A DNA stretch of 64,000 nucleotides from JAVJRN01 sp040218415. Lineage in GTDB: Bacteria; Bacteroidota; Bacteroidia; Cytophagales; Cyclobacteriaceae. The notes beneath the pieces were generated by a model, which saw nothing but the letters and a program-made list of their open reading frames with translations, did not search any database and was not told the origin of the DNA. This document shows, in pieces, positions 55,677 to 64,000 of the stretch (its first letter is position 1; each line of letters starts with the position of its first letter). Both the position numbers and the translations under genes were made by a program. Location of the stretch: contig JAVJRN010000050.1 of the NCBI GenBank assembly GCA_040218415.1, forward strand, positions 1 through 64,000. Direction: 5' to 3'.

Positions 55677-57509
55677 TCATTTATCAATACAGCATTTCTT
55701 GTATTTTTTACCACTGCCACATGGACAAGGCTCATTTCTTCCAGGGGTTTTCTCTTTTATAAACGGATCGATATTCTTGAATTCTGGCATGAATGGAAAG
55801 CGTTTTTCCTTATCATACGAGGAGTCCAAGTAACCAAAATCTTCATCGTTTTCATATTCTTCATCGCTTTGATAAAAACGGTCTTCATATTTAACCATTC
55901 TATCTTTCCATGAAGTTCCTCGGGTCAGTGAAAGCGGTTCATAAACACTAATCTCGTATTCTTGTGTTCCTTCGAGTATCTCTATGGCTGATGATATTTC
56001 CGTGATCAATGCGTCGGTCACAAAATTTCTCTGGTTTTCGGGTTGCTCTTCTGTTCGCTTGATCTTGTTTTTCAGAATAGGAAGCGCTTCCTTGATTTCC
56101 AAATCAGCGGCTGCTACGGCTAAGGTATCATACCAAGACATGTGTTTGTTTTCAAGAAGATTTAATAACCGCGTTTTGTATGTTTCCTCTTTAGCAAAAT
56201 GAAAAGCGTCAAATAAGAAAAATATATTCGGTTTTGTCCCGCTTTCTACCGCCAGTTCCATTGCATCAAGCAACTTATTTACGGTGGTTTCAGGATAAAG
56301 CTCAGCCAGCTTCCCCATTAAATATTGTCCCTGCTCGTTGAGAAAATCCGAATCATTTGGGTTCTTTTCATACAACTCAATGACAACATCGATAAGGTCT
56401 TCACAAAGATGACCTTCTGCGGCGAAAGCGTACCAAAGAGGAGTATTTGTACAGTTTACCCAGCAATACTGATGATCAGTATGATTTTTTAATTCTTCAA
56501 TAATTATGGAAGTCGCTTTTTCTGATGTATCCTTTTGCAAATATTCAATGGCTGCATAAGGAACTCCCTTGACACACCGGTTAATTACCTCTCTAGCGTC
56601 AGTCAATCGTGGAAATTCCTGAGGTTTCTCCGGTAATTCGTCTAAATTATAAGCATAACGATCCTCAAGATGTCTGATTCCATACTTTAAATCATAAAAC
56701 CATTCTATCGATAGTGCCTCAAGCAGGTAATTCTTTGCCGCTTCCTTGTCAAATCCTAGGTTAGATAATCTCTCGAAAGCATCCTTTTCAAGAGAGTCTT
56801 CATTAAGCAATCGCAAGTCGAGCCAAAGGAGTGTTTTTAGTTTCTCCTCATCATCTCTGTATAAATCAGCAGGAGTCGTAAATTTTTTTAGTTCTTCGTA
56901 GTTAAAGTATGCATCTTCTCCATCAAATGGCGGTTCGTAAAGATCATCTAAGAACTCATAATAATCTTTCAATCCAGCATTCACATCATCAATATCAAAA
57001 AAGTTGGCATCCCAGTTTTCTCCTAACCATGATTGGATGTCTTCATACTCAGAATGATTTTTATCATTCAGAATTGTGAGCATCCTTTGATAACCAAAAA
57101 TACCTCCGCAATCTTCAGGCGGACACGCCCCGCCACCATCCTCACAAATAGGATAGAACTTGTCTTCGTTTTCGGTAAGAATTTTTTCTAATTGTATAGT
57201 ATGCTCCCAACTATCACCAAAATCATAAACATAGGTGAATTTGGTTTTCTCTTTTATTACCAATTCATCGAGTAAAGTGTCCACACTGTCTCTTTCTCTA
57301 GGATCTGACCCATCATCTATCCGATCCTCGAAATCATAGACTTTCGTTTTGCCAACGGAGAATTGATAAAGGTGTTCATCTTCCCAGCCCATGACAATTT
57401 GGATAATCTGGTGAAGTTCAGAAAACGTGAGGTCTGGCTGAACTTGAATGCTACGCCAAACGCTGGGACTGCTGCCTGCAAGTTCTATATGAAGTTGATA
57501 GGTATTCAC
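55677..57509 (-). CDS. pRiA4b ORF-3-like protein with DUF1186-like middle and C-terminal SEC-C zinc motif
   Basis: 610 aa from a GTG at 57509 (no in-frame ATG before the upstream stop). The N-terminal domain (about 1-190) is the plasmid pRiA4b ORF-3/IS1096 TnpR-like fold: 'PSVWRSIQV', 'FSELHQIIQIVMGWEDEHLYQF', 'VYDFGDSWEHTI', 'CPPEDCGGIFGY'. The middle (about 220-560) is helical repeats with DUF1186-like features such as 'VNCTNTPLWYAFAAEGHLCEDLI'. The end 'GRNEPCPCGSGKKYKKCC' is a SEC-C zinc motif, as in SecA and nucleic acid or ribosome-linked proteins. Despite the family name this is not a transposon gene. Function unknown; cytoplasmic. Confidence 0.85.
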   Translation of the reverse strand: MNTYQLHIELAGSSPSVWRSIQVQPDLTFSELHQIIQIVMGWEDEHLYQFSVGKTKVYDFEDRIDDGSDPRERDSVDTLLDELVIKEKTKFTYVYDFGDSWEHTIQLEKILTENEDKFYPICEDGGGACPPEDCGGIFGYQRMLTILNDKNHSEYEDIQSWLGENWDANFFDIDDVNAGLKDYYEFLDDLYEPPFDGEDAYFNYEELKKFTTPADLYRDDEEKLKTLLWLDLRLLNEDSLEKDAFERLSNLGFDKEAAKNYLLEALSIEWFYDLKYGIRHLEDRYAYNLDELPEKPQEFPRLTDAREVINRCVKGVPYAAIEYLQKDTSEKATSIIIEELKNHTDHQYCWVNCTNTPLWYAFAAEGHLCEDLIDVVIELYEKNPNDSDFLNEQGQYLMGKLAELYPETTVNKLLDAMELAVESGTKPNIFFLFDAFHFAKEETYKTRLLNLLENKHMSWYDTLAVAAADLEIKEALPILKNKIKRTEEQPENQRNFVTDALITEISSAIEILEGTQEYEISVYEPLSLTRGTSWKDRMVKYEDRFYQSDEEYENDEDFGYLDSSYDKEKRFPFMPEFKNIDPFIKEKTPGRNEPCPCGSGKKYKKCCIDK

Positions 57510-57560
57510 TTTTATTAAAAGTTTGATAAGAGTTTTGATTCAAGAAATATATGGGAGCGC

Positions 57561-57592
57561 AAACAGCCCTTGGGAAGGTCGAAGGGCTGTTT
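57561..57592 (-). terminator. Hairpin between DUF4301 gene and pRiA4b-like gene
   Basis: AAACAGCCCTT (57561-57571) pairs with AAGGGCTGTTT (57582-57592) around a 10-nt loop, 22 bp past the DUF4301 stop. The run of T after the stem on the minus strand is short (three), so termination may be modest; on the plus strand the T run is better. Confidence 0.6.
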
Positions 57593-57613
57593 ATTTTCCC
57601 ATTAGTTTTATTT

Positions 57614-59143
57614 CTAAGAGTGCTCGGGTTTTAGTAAATCATTGACAGATTTTACCGGGTTGAAAGTAATCACTGGAATTTCCACAAAAACAGTGTTCCA
57701 ATCTGCCATACTTCCATTCCATAAGCCTGGAAGTTCTTGCGCCTTCAAGTCTTGACCGTCTTTTGATTTTTTGGTAACAAACCCTGTATCTGGATCCCGA
57801 TAATTCATTAAATCAAACTCATTTCCTTCAACGTCCTTCAAGTAACAAACAATATCTGCAGGGTTAAAGTGAGTGGCTTCATTGAAAACTTTCTTTTGAT
57901 TTTCATCGGTAAGGTCTATTTGAGCCGTTTCTACAATTTGTAGCGTAATAGACCCATCTTCGGACTTTACCCAAAAAGGTCCACCGCCGGGATCGCCTTC
58001 ACTTTTTACCATTCCACAAACGCGTATTGGACGATTCAGCTTCGATTTCAAATACGTTCGCTTTTCCTCATCGCTCATCGATGCATATGAATCTGAAGGT
58101 TTTAAGCCAACTTTTTCTAGCAACTGAACAGCCGCTTCTAAGTCGCCATCCTTTTCTAATGAGTGATACATCTCATGAATTTGCTCTTTGTATTTAAGCA
58201 ATAAGCCTCCTATCACTTTTTTATATTTGATGGTTTCGGCTTTCATGTGGTCTGGCACCACATTGTCGATGTTTTTAATAAAAACAACATCAGCAGAAAT
58301 ATCATTAAGGTTTTCTAACAACGCGCCGTGACCCGCAGGTCGAAACAAGATGCTACCGTCCTCATTCCTAAATGGCTCATTGTCCATATCAACTGCAATC
58401 GTATCTGTTGATGACTTTTGTATTGAATAACTAACGGAAAGTTTTACGTCGTACTTACTTTCATACTTTCCGCGTACTTCTTCAATATGTGACTTAAATT
58501 TTTCCATATGATCTGGAGAAACTGTAAAATGTAGCTGTACGGTACCGTCAGCTTGCTTTGCATATTGCGCTCCTTCAACTATATGTTCCTCTACCGGTGT
58601 TCTGTTCTCATTTTCATATTTATGAAATCTTAGTAAGCCTTTTGGCAATGAGCCATAATCCAAGCCCTTTTCTGAAAGCAGGGTCTCCAATATCTTGATA
58701 TATTCACGCTTAACATGTGCTTCTTCTAAAGAATCGGGACCGGAATAAGCTGACTTAAGGTCTTCATAAAAAGCAAATTTTTCCAGGTTTTTGAAAAAGG
58801 TGAAAATAGAGCCAGAGCTTTGATCAGCGATCATCTTTTCATAGTCTTCATCTGTTCCGCTATAATCGGACATGAAGGAAAAAAGAGACTTAAACATCCT
58901 TGTCGCCGCTCCAGAAGCAGGCACAAACTTTAGAAGGTCATGGCCTTTGGTCAAATGGTCATAATCCGCTAAAATACTTTCAATCTCCGCTTCGTTGAGT
59001 TTTTGTAAACCTGAGTTTTCTAGAGAAGGAGCAAAGAGGCTGGTTGGTGGAAATCCATTCTTGAATTTATCCAGCTGATAATCAATTAAATCAGTGGTTA
59101 GTTGGTGTTGTTTTATTTGAGCTAAATCTGATGCTGAAAACAT
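57614..59143 (-). CDS. DUF4301 family protein
   Basis: 509 aa, matching the family's usual length of about 500. Recognisable segments are 'LKFVPASGAATRMFK' (about 75-89), 'FRPAGHGALLENLNDI', 'VVFIKNIDNVVPDH' and 'VCGMVKSEGDPGGGPFWV'. The Gly/Ala-rich 'PASGAATRM' and 'GHGALLENL' stretches resemble nucleotide-sugar pyrophosphorylase or nucleotidyltransferase loops, so sugar-nucleotide chemistry is possible; this is inference only and the family has no established function that I know. No signal peptide; cytoplasmic. Divergent from the TerB-like gene. Confidence 0.85.
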   Translation of the reverse strand: MFSASDLAQIKQHQLTTDLIDYQLDKFKNGFPPTSLFAPSLENSGLQKLNEAEIESILADYDHLTKGHDLLKFVPASGAATRMFKSLFSFMSDYSGTDEDYEKMIADQSSGSIFTFFKNLEKFAFYEDLKSAYSGPDSLEEAHVKREYIKILETLLSEKGLDYGSLPKGLLRFHKYENENRTPVEEHIVEGAQYAKQADGTVQLHFTVSPDHMEKFKSHIEEVRGKYESKYDVKLSVSYSIQKSSTDTIAVDMDNEPFRNEDGSILFRPAGHGALLENLNDISADVVFIKNIDNVVPDHMKAETIKYKKVIGGLLLKYKEQIHEMYHSLEKDGDLEAAVQLLEKVGLKPSDSYASMSDEEKRTYLKSKLNRPIRVCGMVKSEGDPGGGPFWVKSEDGSITLQIVETAQIDLTDENQKKVFNEATHFNPADIVCYLKDVEGNEFDLMNYRDPDTGFVTKKSKDGQDLKAQELPGLWNGSMADWNTVFVEIPVITFNPVKSVNDLLKPEHS

Positions 59144-59251
59144 GATTCTTTTTTTTCTGTTTTGAGATAATAATAAGTCATTAAGATAATGATTCCTTTT
59201 TTTGTCTTTAAATAATAGTTGCTAATTTGTTTTACTTTTTTAAAGAATGCC

Positions 59252-59704
59252 ATGAATGAACTAAATAAAGTAGCACCTATTTTCTACGGAATCACTCTCG
59301 TACCGCCTTCCGCTTGGAAAGAGTATGGTTTCAGTTTATTAACAATTGCTGGATCTGATGGAATTGTCTCAGACCCTGAGTTGGAGTGGCTCACCCTTGA
59401 ACTCGGTAAGCATGTAGGAGTGCCGGAAGACATCATCGCCGATTGGGAAGATTTTGATTATGACAATGCTGATCTTGAGACGCTCTTCAATTCTTTCAAC
59501 TCTTCATTCGCGAGTTTCAACAAATTGCTCATTTATGACGCTATTCGCATGAGTAGCGCAGATGGAGAATATGCCTTGGAAGAAAAAGAACAGGTAATGG
59601 AGGCTGCTAGAATTTTAAAATTAAGCCCGGAAGCGGTTTTGGCCATTGAAGCTTTGGTAGAGTTGGAAGGAGTCGCCGCTAAACTCAGGATGACCGTTTT
59701 GTAA
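59252..59704 (+). CDS. TerB-like small acidic helical protein
   Basis: About 150 aa from the ATG at 59252; an in-frame TTG at 59219 would add 11 residues but looks less likely. The helical repeats 'LLTIAGSDGIVSDPELEWLTLELG' and 'YDAIRMSSADGEYALEEKEQVMEAARIL' carry Asp-Gly-x-(x)-E loops typical of TerB/tellurite-resistance-like folds that bind metal. Cytoplasmic. The role is unclear; TerB-like domains occur in stress and envelope systems. Ends just before a bidirectional terminator shared with the S1/P1 nuclease gene. Confidence 0.65.
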   Translation: MNELNKVAPIFYGITLVPPSAWKEYGFSLLTIAGSDGIVSDPELEWLTLELGKHVGVPEDIIADWEDFDYDNADLETLFNSFNSSFASFNKLLIYDAIRMSSADGEYALEEKEQVMEAARILKLSPEAVLAIEALVELEGVAAKLRMTVL

Positions 59705-59735
59705 GGATCGAAAATTCAAATTCTTGCTTAAAATG

Positions 59736-59769
59736 AAAAAGGATTTCTAATATTAGAAATCCTTTTTTT
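59736..59769. terminator. Bidirectional terminator between TerB-like and nuclease genes
   Basis: AAAAAGGATTTCT (59736-59748) pairs with AGAAATCCTTTTT (59755-59767) around a short loop. It has an A run on one side and a seven-T run (59763-59769) on the other, between convergent stops at 59704 and 59797. Confidence 0.85.
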
Positions 59770-59796
59770 CGTTCACTTTTTCGATGTTGACGGCTT

Positions 59797-60561
59797 TTAA
59801 CCATAAATTTTATTGAGAACTCCTGCCAACCGAATACCTGCTTGCTGTAATCTCAAATTCAATAAATCAATATTATCGAAGTTATATCTGTAAGTCAAAT
59901 TCATGTTTTCTGGAAGATCATAAACTTGCTTACGGTATGATTTTGATTCATTGGCCCAGCCTAATACCGTGTCGTTTTGCCAATTTGTTTTGTTAGATTT
60001 TGATACACGATTGAGCCAATGTGTATATTCGGTAAAACTAAGCTGTTGCCCGTCAATCATTTCAGAATCCCAAACACGATGTAAATTGGAGTCCTCCCAG
60101 AAGTACTTGAGTTTGACGTCATTTCCTCCCTTATCTTCACCATTCCCAACATGCAGTGGCTGATGTATATCGCCAATTAAATGCACCAAACAAGATAAAG
60201 CGAAAAGTTCATCTTCATCAGTGAAGTTTTTAGATTCCAACTCAGCAATCAACCTTTCTATAGTCGCGATGATATCTGACTCCTCTGGTGTTCCTGCTTC
60301 GGCGTAAGTTTGGTCATCAGGAATCGTGGCATAATGCCAAGGTCCCATGTGTCTATAGGTATTATCAGACTTAATAAAATCCATGTAGGTGCTAACCTGA
60401 GCAAGAGTTTTTCCTTCTAATACTTTAGAAAGATTCTTTTTTGCCTTCTTCGACAAATGTAATTGTGCTAGGTATCCGACAATTCGGTGACCATTTTGTC
60501 CCCAGCTGTAAGCAAAAGTTGTGGCAAAACACAAGCAGATTATAAAGAGCAATTTTCTCAT
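59797..60561 (-). CDS. Secreted S1/P1-type nuclease
   Basis: 254 aa from the ATG at 60561 (the frame is open to 60606, but this Met gives the clean signal 'RKLLFIICLCFATTFAYS'). Cleavage would leave Trp as the mature first residue ('WGQNGHRIVG'), as in zinc-dependent S1/P1 nucleases, where the N-terminal Trp and the nearby His bind zinc. Further ligand motifs are 'GPWHYATIPDD', 'LVHLIGDIHQPLHVG', 'DLKYFW'-like 'NDVKLKYFWEDSNLHRVWDSEMI'. It hydrolyses single-stranded nucleic acid and 3'-nucleotides outside the cytoplasm, probably for phosphate and nucleoside scavenging. Confidence 0.93.
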   Translation of the reverse strand: MRKLLFIICLCFATTFAYSWGQNGHRIVGYLAQLHLSKKAKKNLSKVLEGKTLAQVSTYMDFIKSDNTYRHMGPWHYATIPDDQTYAEAGTPEESDIIATIERLIAELESKNFTDEDELFALSCLVHLIGDIHQPLHVGNGEDKGGNDVKLKYFWEDSNLHRVWDSEMIDGQQLSFTEYTHWLNRVSKSNKTNWQNDTVLGWANESKSYRKQVYDLPENMNLTYRYNFDNIDLLNLRLQQAGIRLAGVLNKIYG

Positions 60562-60606
60562 AAGTGATTTTATAGATATGAAATGCGAAGATAGAGTCTT
60601 TTTCAA

Positions 60607-60805
60607 GTCAATGAAAACGGAGTAAATACATCATAACAAAAAAAAAGACGTTGCGATAATCGCAACGTCTTAATCACCAACCTAACCTAAAAAAATGAAA
60701 ATAACCAACCGTAGGAACGGCTAGAATTATTCGCATTCATGTGTTTTAACGGCTACATTGTTAGTATGTTTCAATTTTTTCTTATAATCTTTTTATTTTC
60801 TTCTT
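60607..60805 (-). other. 199-bp region, possible 3' UTR-derived small RNA
   Basis: No protein gene is seen. On the minus strand it runs from the oxidase-subunit stop to the very strong terminator at 60638-60671. Its middle (60671-60720) is strikingly A/C-rich on the plus strand. On the plus strand a 9-codon ATG frame 'MKITNRRNG' (60695-60724) is present but is probably chance. Confidence 0.35.
60638..60671 (-). terminator. Very strong rho-independent terminator
   Basis: GACGTTGCGA (60647-60656) pairs with TCGCAACGTC (60660-60669), loop TAA, extended by two A/T pairs. On the minus strand a run of nine U (plus A run 60638-60646) follows. It ends transcripts coming from the oxidase-subunit gene. 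Confidence 0.9.
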
Positions 60806-61396
60806 TTATAACAGAAAAGCCAGCAGAATTAACATCCATATTACATCTAAGTACAACCAGCATTGCGATAGCAGTGCAATCTTTCTAACCTCAAATGGAT
60901 TTGCCTGAATTAACATGGCGTAGATTGGATCCATAGACATTTTTAAATACTTTCTAAATACTTTTCCTGAATACAGCACCATAAGGACTATGTGTACAAC
61001 ATGTAATCCAGATAGCAAATAAAAGAAATCATTAAAGCGACTAAGCGAGCCATTGTTTTTCATCTCAGACCAGCCCAAGTATTGGAAACCAATAAATGCC
61101 AAACCACTCAATGTTAATATAAGCACCGAATTGCGAATGGCTTTCCAGTCTTCTTGAAAGAAAAGATGCTTAATCCTGAAAGAAAACTTTGAGCTAAACA
61201 ATAGTACCATAGTACTCAAAATAAAGTACAAAGATAAATTGACGGATTCAGCGCTTTTTGAAAAAAAACTACTGACTATTAATACAGCGAAAAGTATAGC
61301 GCTGCTACCCATGAGCAAGTATACGATCAGCTCTGATGCGTGCATCTTTTCGTAAAAAGGTATGTGGCTGCTATGTTTAGTTTTCTGGTGCAACAT
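60806..61396 (-). CDS. Orphan cytochrome c oxidase subunit III-like membrane protein
   Basis: 196 aa, five membrane helices, the topology of short heme-copper oxidase subunit III proteins. The C-terminal 'FYLLSGLHVVHIVLMVLYSG' and 'SQCWLYLDVIWMLILLAFLL' match the subunit III signature (LSGLH...W.YLD.IW). N-terminal half is less conserved. No subunit I or II gene lies nearby. It may join an oxidase encoded elsewhere or be a divergent relative. Divergent from mfd with 80 bp between starts; followed by a strong terminator. Confidence 0.8.
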   Translation of the reverse strand: MLHQKTKHSSHIPFYEKMHASELIVYLLMGSSAILFAVLIVSSFFSKSAESVNLSLYFILSTMVLLFSSKFSFRIKHLFFQEDWKAIRNSVLILTLSGLAFIGFQYLGWSEMKNNGSLSRFNDFFYLLSGLHVVHIVLMVLYSGKVFRKYLKMSMDPIYAMLIQANPFEVRKIALLSQCWLYLDVIWMLILLAFLL

Positions 61397-61476
61397 TATT
61401 TTGTGAATTATTAAACCGACTCTTAGCAGAAAGGTTCGAGATAATAAGAATAGTTTTGTGCCCTATTTCCAATGTT

Positions 61477-64000
61477 TTGAAGTTAGAAGAATTAATTAGT
61501 CGATATTCCAAGAGTGCCTTTTTGGAAAAAATATCAAATGCTGTAGAAGCGAACAAGGTAACCCGTATCAAAGGGCTCTCGGGCAGCTTTGATGCTATAG
61601 CAGCCAGCAGCCTGTTTCTTAGAAAGGGGGGATCCCACCTTTTTATTCTACACGATAAAGAAGAAGCAGCCTATTTTCTAGATGACCTGAGCAACTTTGT
61701 GGATCGCGAAAAGCTGCACTTTTTTCCAAGTTCTTATAAAAAAGCCTATCAATTTGAAGAAACAGAAAATGCCAATGTTTTACAAAGAGCAGAAGTATTA
61801 AATCAAATTCAAAGCAATGAAAAAGAGGATCATCTGATCATCACGTATCCAGATGCGCTTTATGAAAAAGTGATTAACAAACAATCACTTACCGACAATA
61901 CCTTTAAAATTTCCATCGGTGAGAAGTTAGATGTTGAATTCATTACTGAATTGCTGATCAGCTACGATTTTGAAAAAAGTGATTTCGTATATGAAGCAGG
62001 GCAGTTCGCAGTAAGGGGCGGAATTGTTGATGTTTTCTCATTTTCGAGAAGTTATCCATATAGGTTCGAGTTGTTTGGCGATGAAATAGAAAGCATCAGA
62101 GAGTTTGACCCAGAAACTCAACTTTCAACAAAAGTTTTGACCCACATTACGCTAATTCCCAACGTACAAACGAAACTACTTCGAGAACAGCGGCAGTCTT
62201 TTCTTTCCTTTCTTCCAAAAAATACTCGTCTCTGGATCAAGGATTATCGCGAAACCCTTGACTTGGTTGAAAAGGGATTTTTGAAGGCAAAAGAATCTTT
62301 TTCTTCGATAATGAAAGTAAGCGGCAACACTCAGGTTGTGCTGAACCCGGACGATCTTTTTGATTCAGAAAGTTCATTTTCGGCAATTCTTAAAACATTT
62401 AATTTAATTGAGTTTGGGAATAGATTTTATTTAAAACCAGATGAAGAATTCGATTTAAACATCAAAGCCCAACCGCATTTTCATAAAAACTTCAATTTAC
62501 TAGCACAAGACCTACACAAATGGCAGCAGCAAACATTCAGCACTTTCATTTCCGCAGAATCATCGAAGCAACTCGAAAGGCTGGAAACGATTTTCCATGA
62601 AATAGACCCTGCTTTAAGGTTTGATGGACTTGCGGGTAGTTTGCGAGAAGGATTTATAGATGAAAACCATGAAATCGTCTGTTACACTGATCACCAGATA
62701 TTTGATCGATTTCACCAATACAAAACGAAAGAGAAGTTTTCCAAAACCAAATCTTTGACCCTACGAGAGCTGAAGACGCTGCAACCTGGGGATTTCGTAG
62801 TGCACATAGATTATGGAATTGGACGGTTTGCTGGATTAGACACTGTAGAAACTAACGGTAGTAAGCAAGAAGTACTTAGATTAATCTATCGTGACGATGA
62901 TTTACTATATATAAGTATCCATTCACTACATAAGATATCTAAGTACTCAAGTAAAGACAGTACTCCACCAGCAATAAATAAACTCGGTACCCAAGATTGG
63001 GAAAACAAGAAGAAGCGGGTAAAAAAGCATGTAAAGGATATTGCAAAAGACCTGATAAGCCTTTATGCTAAAAGAAAAGCGGCTCCTGGTTTTCGTTTCG
63101 AGTTAGACGATTACTTACAAGCAGAATTAGAATCCTCTTTTCTATATCAAGATACGCCAGATCAAGCCAGCGCAACTGCAGATGTAAAGGCCGATATGGA
63201 ACAACCTCATCCTATGGATAGATTAGTCTGCGGTGATGTTGGTTTTGGAAAAACAGAAGTTGCTGTTCGTTCTGCATTTAAAGCTGTCAATAATGGTAAA
63301 CAAGTAGCCATTTTAGTACCAACAACCATTTTAGCCCTCCAGCATTATAGAACTTTTTCGGCAAGGCTTGAAGGTTTTCCCGTGACAGTCGATTATATCA
63401 ACAGGTTTAAGACCACCAAAGAAATAAATCAAATCAAGAAAAATGTAGCCAATGGCAAGATTGACATTTTAATCGGTACTCACCGAATTGTAAACAAAGA
63501 CATAGAATTCAAAGACCTTGGGTTGATGATCATTGATGAGGAGCAAAAGTTTGGAGTAAAAGTCAAAGAGAAACTTAAAGAAATGAGGGTAAACGTGGAT
63601 GCGCTCACCCTCACAGCAACACCAATTCCTCGAACCCTACATTTCTCTCTTATGGGCGCCAGAGATTTGTCAATCATCTCAACACCTCCGCCAAACCGGC
63701 GACCTGTGACCACCGAACTTCTTGAACTAAACGAAGAAGTCATTCGAGATGCTGTGAGTCATGAAATCAGAAGGGGAGGTCAAGTATTTTTTGTCCATAA
63801 TAGGGTGAGCGATATTGAGCAAATTGGAAACTTAGTCTATAAGCTCGTCCCTGATGCTAAAATTGGAATTGCCCACGGACAAATGGATGGCAAAATGCTA
63901 GAAAAAGTAATGCTCAGGTTTATTGAAGGAGAATACGATGTATTAGTCTCTACCAACATTATTGAATCAGGGTTAGACATACCTAATGCCAACACCATTA
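61477..64000 (+). CDS. mfd: Transcription-repair coupling factor Mfd, N-terminal 841 codons
   Basis: Runs off the right edge. No in-frame ATG is available; the TTG at 61477 gives 'KLEELISRYSKSAFLEKI', which suits Bacteroidetes Mfd, while another in-frame TTG at 61456 is possible. UvrB-homologous region ('VTRIKGLSGSFDAIAASSL', 'RGGIVDVFSFSRSYPYRFELFGDEIESIREFD'), then the RNA polymerase-interacting domain ('LQPGDFVVHIDYGIGRFAGL'), then the SF2 motor: Walker A 'CGDVGFGKTEVA', 'LVPTTILALQHY', 'GTHRIVNKDI', DEEQ box 'IIDEEQKFGV', 'LTATPIPRTLHFSLMGARDL' and 'STNIIESGLDIPNANTI'. Mfd removes RNA polymerase stalled at DNA damage and recruits UvrA. The C-terminal part including the D7 domain is outside. 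Confidence 0.96.
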   Translation, partial: MKLEELISRYSKSAFLEKISNAVEANKVTRIKGLSGSFDAIAASSLFLRKGGSHLFILHDKEEAAYFLDDLSNFVDREKLHFFPSSYKKAYQFEETENANVLQRAEVLNQIQSNEKEDHLIITYPDALYEKVINKQSLTDNTFKISIGEKLDVEFITELLISYDFEKSDFVYEAGQFAVRGGIVDVFSFSRSYPYRFELFGDEIESIREFDPETQLSTKVLTHITLIPNVQTKLLREQRQSFLSFLPKNTRLWIKDYRETLDLVEKGFLKAKESFSSIMKVSGNTQVVLNPDDLFDSESSFSAILKTFNLIEFGNRFYLKPDEEFDLNIKAQPHFHKNFNLLAQDLHKWQQQTFSTFISAESSKQLERLETIFHEIDPALRFDGLAGSLREGFIDENHEIVCYTDHQIFDRFHQYKTKEKFSKTKSLTLRELKTLQPGDFVVHIDYGIGRFAGLDTVETNGSKQEVLRLIYRDDDLLYISIHSLHKISKYSSKDSTPPAINKLGTQDWENKKKRVKKHVKDIAKDLISLYAKRKAAPGFRFELDDYLQAELESSFLYQDTPDQASATADVKADMEQPHPMDRLVCGDVGFGKTEVAVRSAFKAVNNGKQVAILVPTTILALQHYRTFSARLEGFPVTVDYINRFKTTKEINQIKKNVANGKIDILIGTHRIVNKDIEFKDLGLMIIDEEQKFGVKVKEKLKEMRVNVDALTLTATPIPRTLHFSLMGARDLSIISTPPPNRRPVTTELLELNEEVIRDAVSHEIRRGGQVFFVHNRVSDIEQIGNLVYKLVPDAKIGIAHGQMDGKMLEKVMLRFIEGEYDVLVSTNIIESGLDIPNANTI

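Noticed and set aside
55677..57509. Mobile element, from the 'IS1096 TnpR/pRiA4b ORF-3' family name
   Set aside because: No transposase, inverted ends or target duplication seen; the family name is historical and the protein has DUF1186-like and SEC-C parts.
60695..60724. Nine-codon plus-strand frame 'MKITNRRNG' as a leader peptide
   Set aside because: No downstream plus-strand gene in reach (mfd starts over 750 bp away behind an opposing gene), so nothing for it to regulate; probably chance.
61626..61631. G6 tract near the start of mfd as a slippage site
   Set aside because: Six bases is short for phase variation and Mfd is not a surface-variable protein.

Overview
The window looks like chromosome from an AT-rich marine-type Bacteroidetes, most likely order Cytophagales (inference). 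The signs are: giant secreted proteins with type IX secretion (T9SS) C-terminal sorting domains, many Bacteroidetes-style lipoproteins, a GH97 glycosidase, DUF4301 and DUF6702 proteins, a secreted S1/P1 nuclease, and poor Shine-Dalgarno sites with several GTG/TTG starts. I recognised no tRNA, rRNA, CRISPR array, insertion sequence or phage gene.

Layout. (1) 1-25000, all minus strand: three giant surface/secreted proteins in tandem. They are a LamG-repeat protein cut by the left edge (at least 2409 aa), a 1604-aa FN3/LRR/Ig protein, and a 3986-aa mosaic of FN3-like, Kre9/Knh1-like, beta-helix, LRR, FG-GAP, cadherin-like and Ig-like modules. The last two end in the same carboxypeptidase-regulatory-like cassette and T9SS sorting domain. 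(2) 25306-29946, plus: an exported TPR-CHAT (caspase-like) protein followed by a membrane histidine kinase; the pair diverges from the giant-protein cluster. (3) 30332-34942, plus: DNA polymerase I, a threonine/serine dehydratase and a YegS/diacylglycerol-kinase-like lipid kinase, converging on Lgt (minus). (4) 35885-45227: an acyl-CoA synthetase, a large cytoplasmic hybrid kinase (minus), an MBL-fold hydrolase, a double-Usp protein, a GH97 glycosidase and a small lipoprotein (minus). (5) 45292-49484: a minus-strand run of HupE/UreJ-like membrane protein, M1 metallopeptidase and lipoprotein, with a DUF6702 protein divergent from it. (6) 49489-54900: a 2'-5' RNA ligase-like protein and two lipoprotein metallopeptidases (M3 and DUF5117/DUF4953 type). 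(7) 54995-64000: an unknown exported protein, a pRiA4b ORF-3/DUF1186-like/SEC-C protein, DUF4301, a TerB-like protein, S1/P1 nuclease, an orphan cytochrome oxidase subunit III-like protein, and the first 841 codons of mfd, cut by the right edge.

How it fits together. Much of the window concerns the cell surface and periplasm: T9SS adhesin-like proteins, envelope peptidases, a nuclease, a glycosidase, and Lgt, which would lipidate the lipoproteins. The rest is housekeeping (polA, mfd, lgt, acyl-CoA synthetase). The best candidate for an undescribed system is the divergent neighbourhood of giant LRR/FN3/cadherin-like T9SS proteins with an exported TPR-CHAT protease and a sensor kinase. It also shows marks of surface variation: a C8 tract upstream of one sorting domain, and a 227-bp near-identical internal duplication in the largest gene. 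A functional link is inference from position only.
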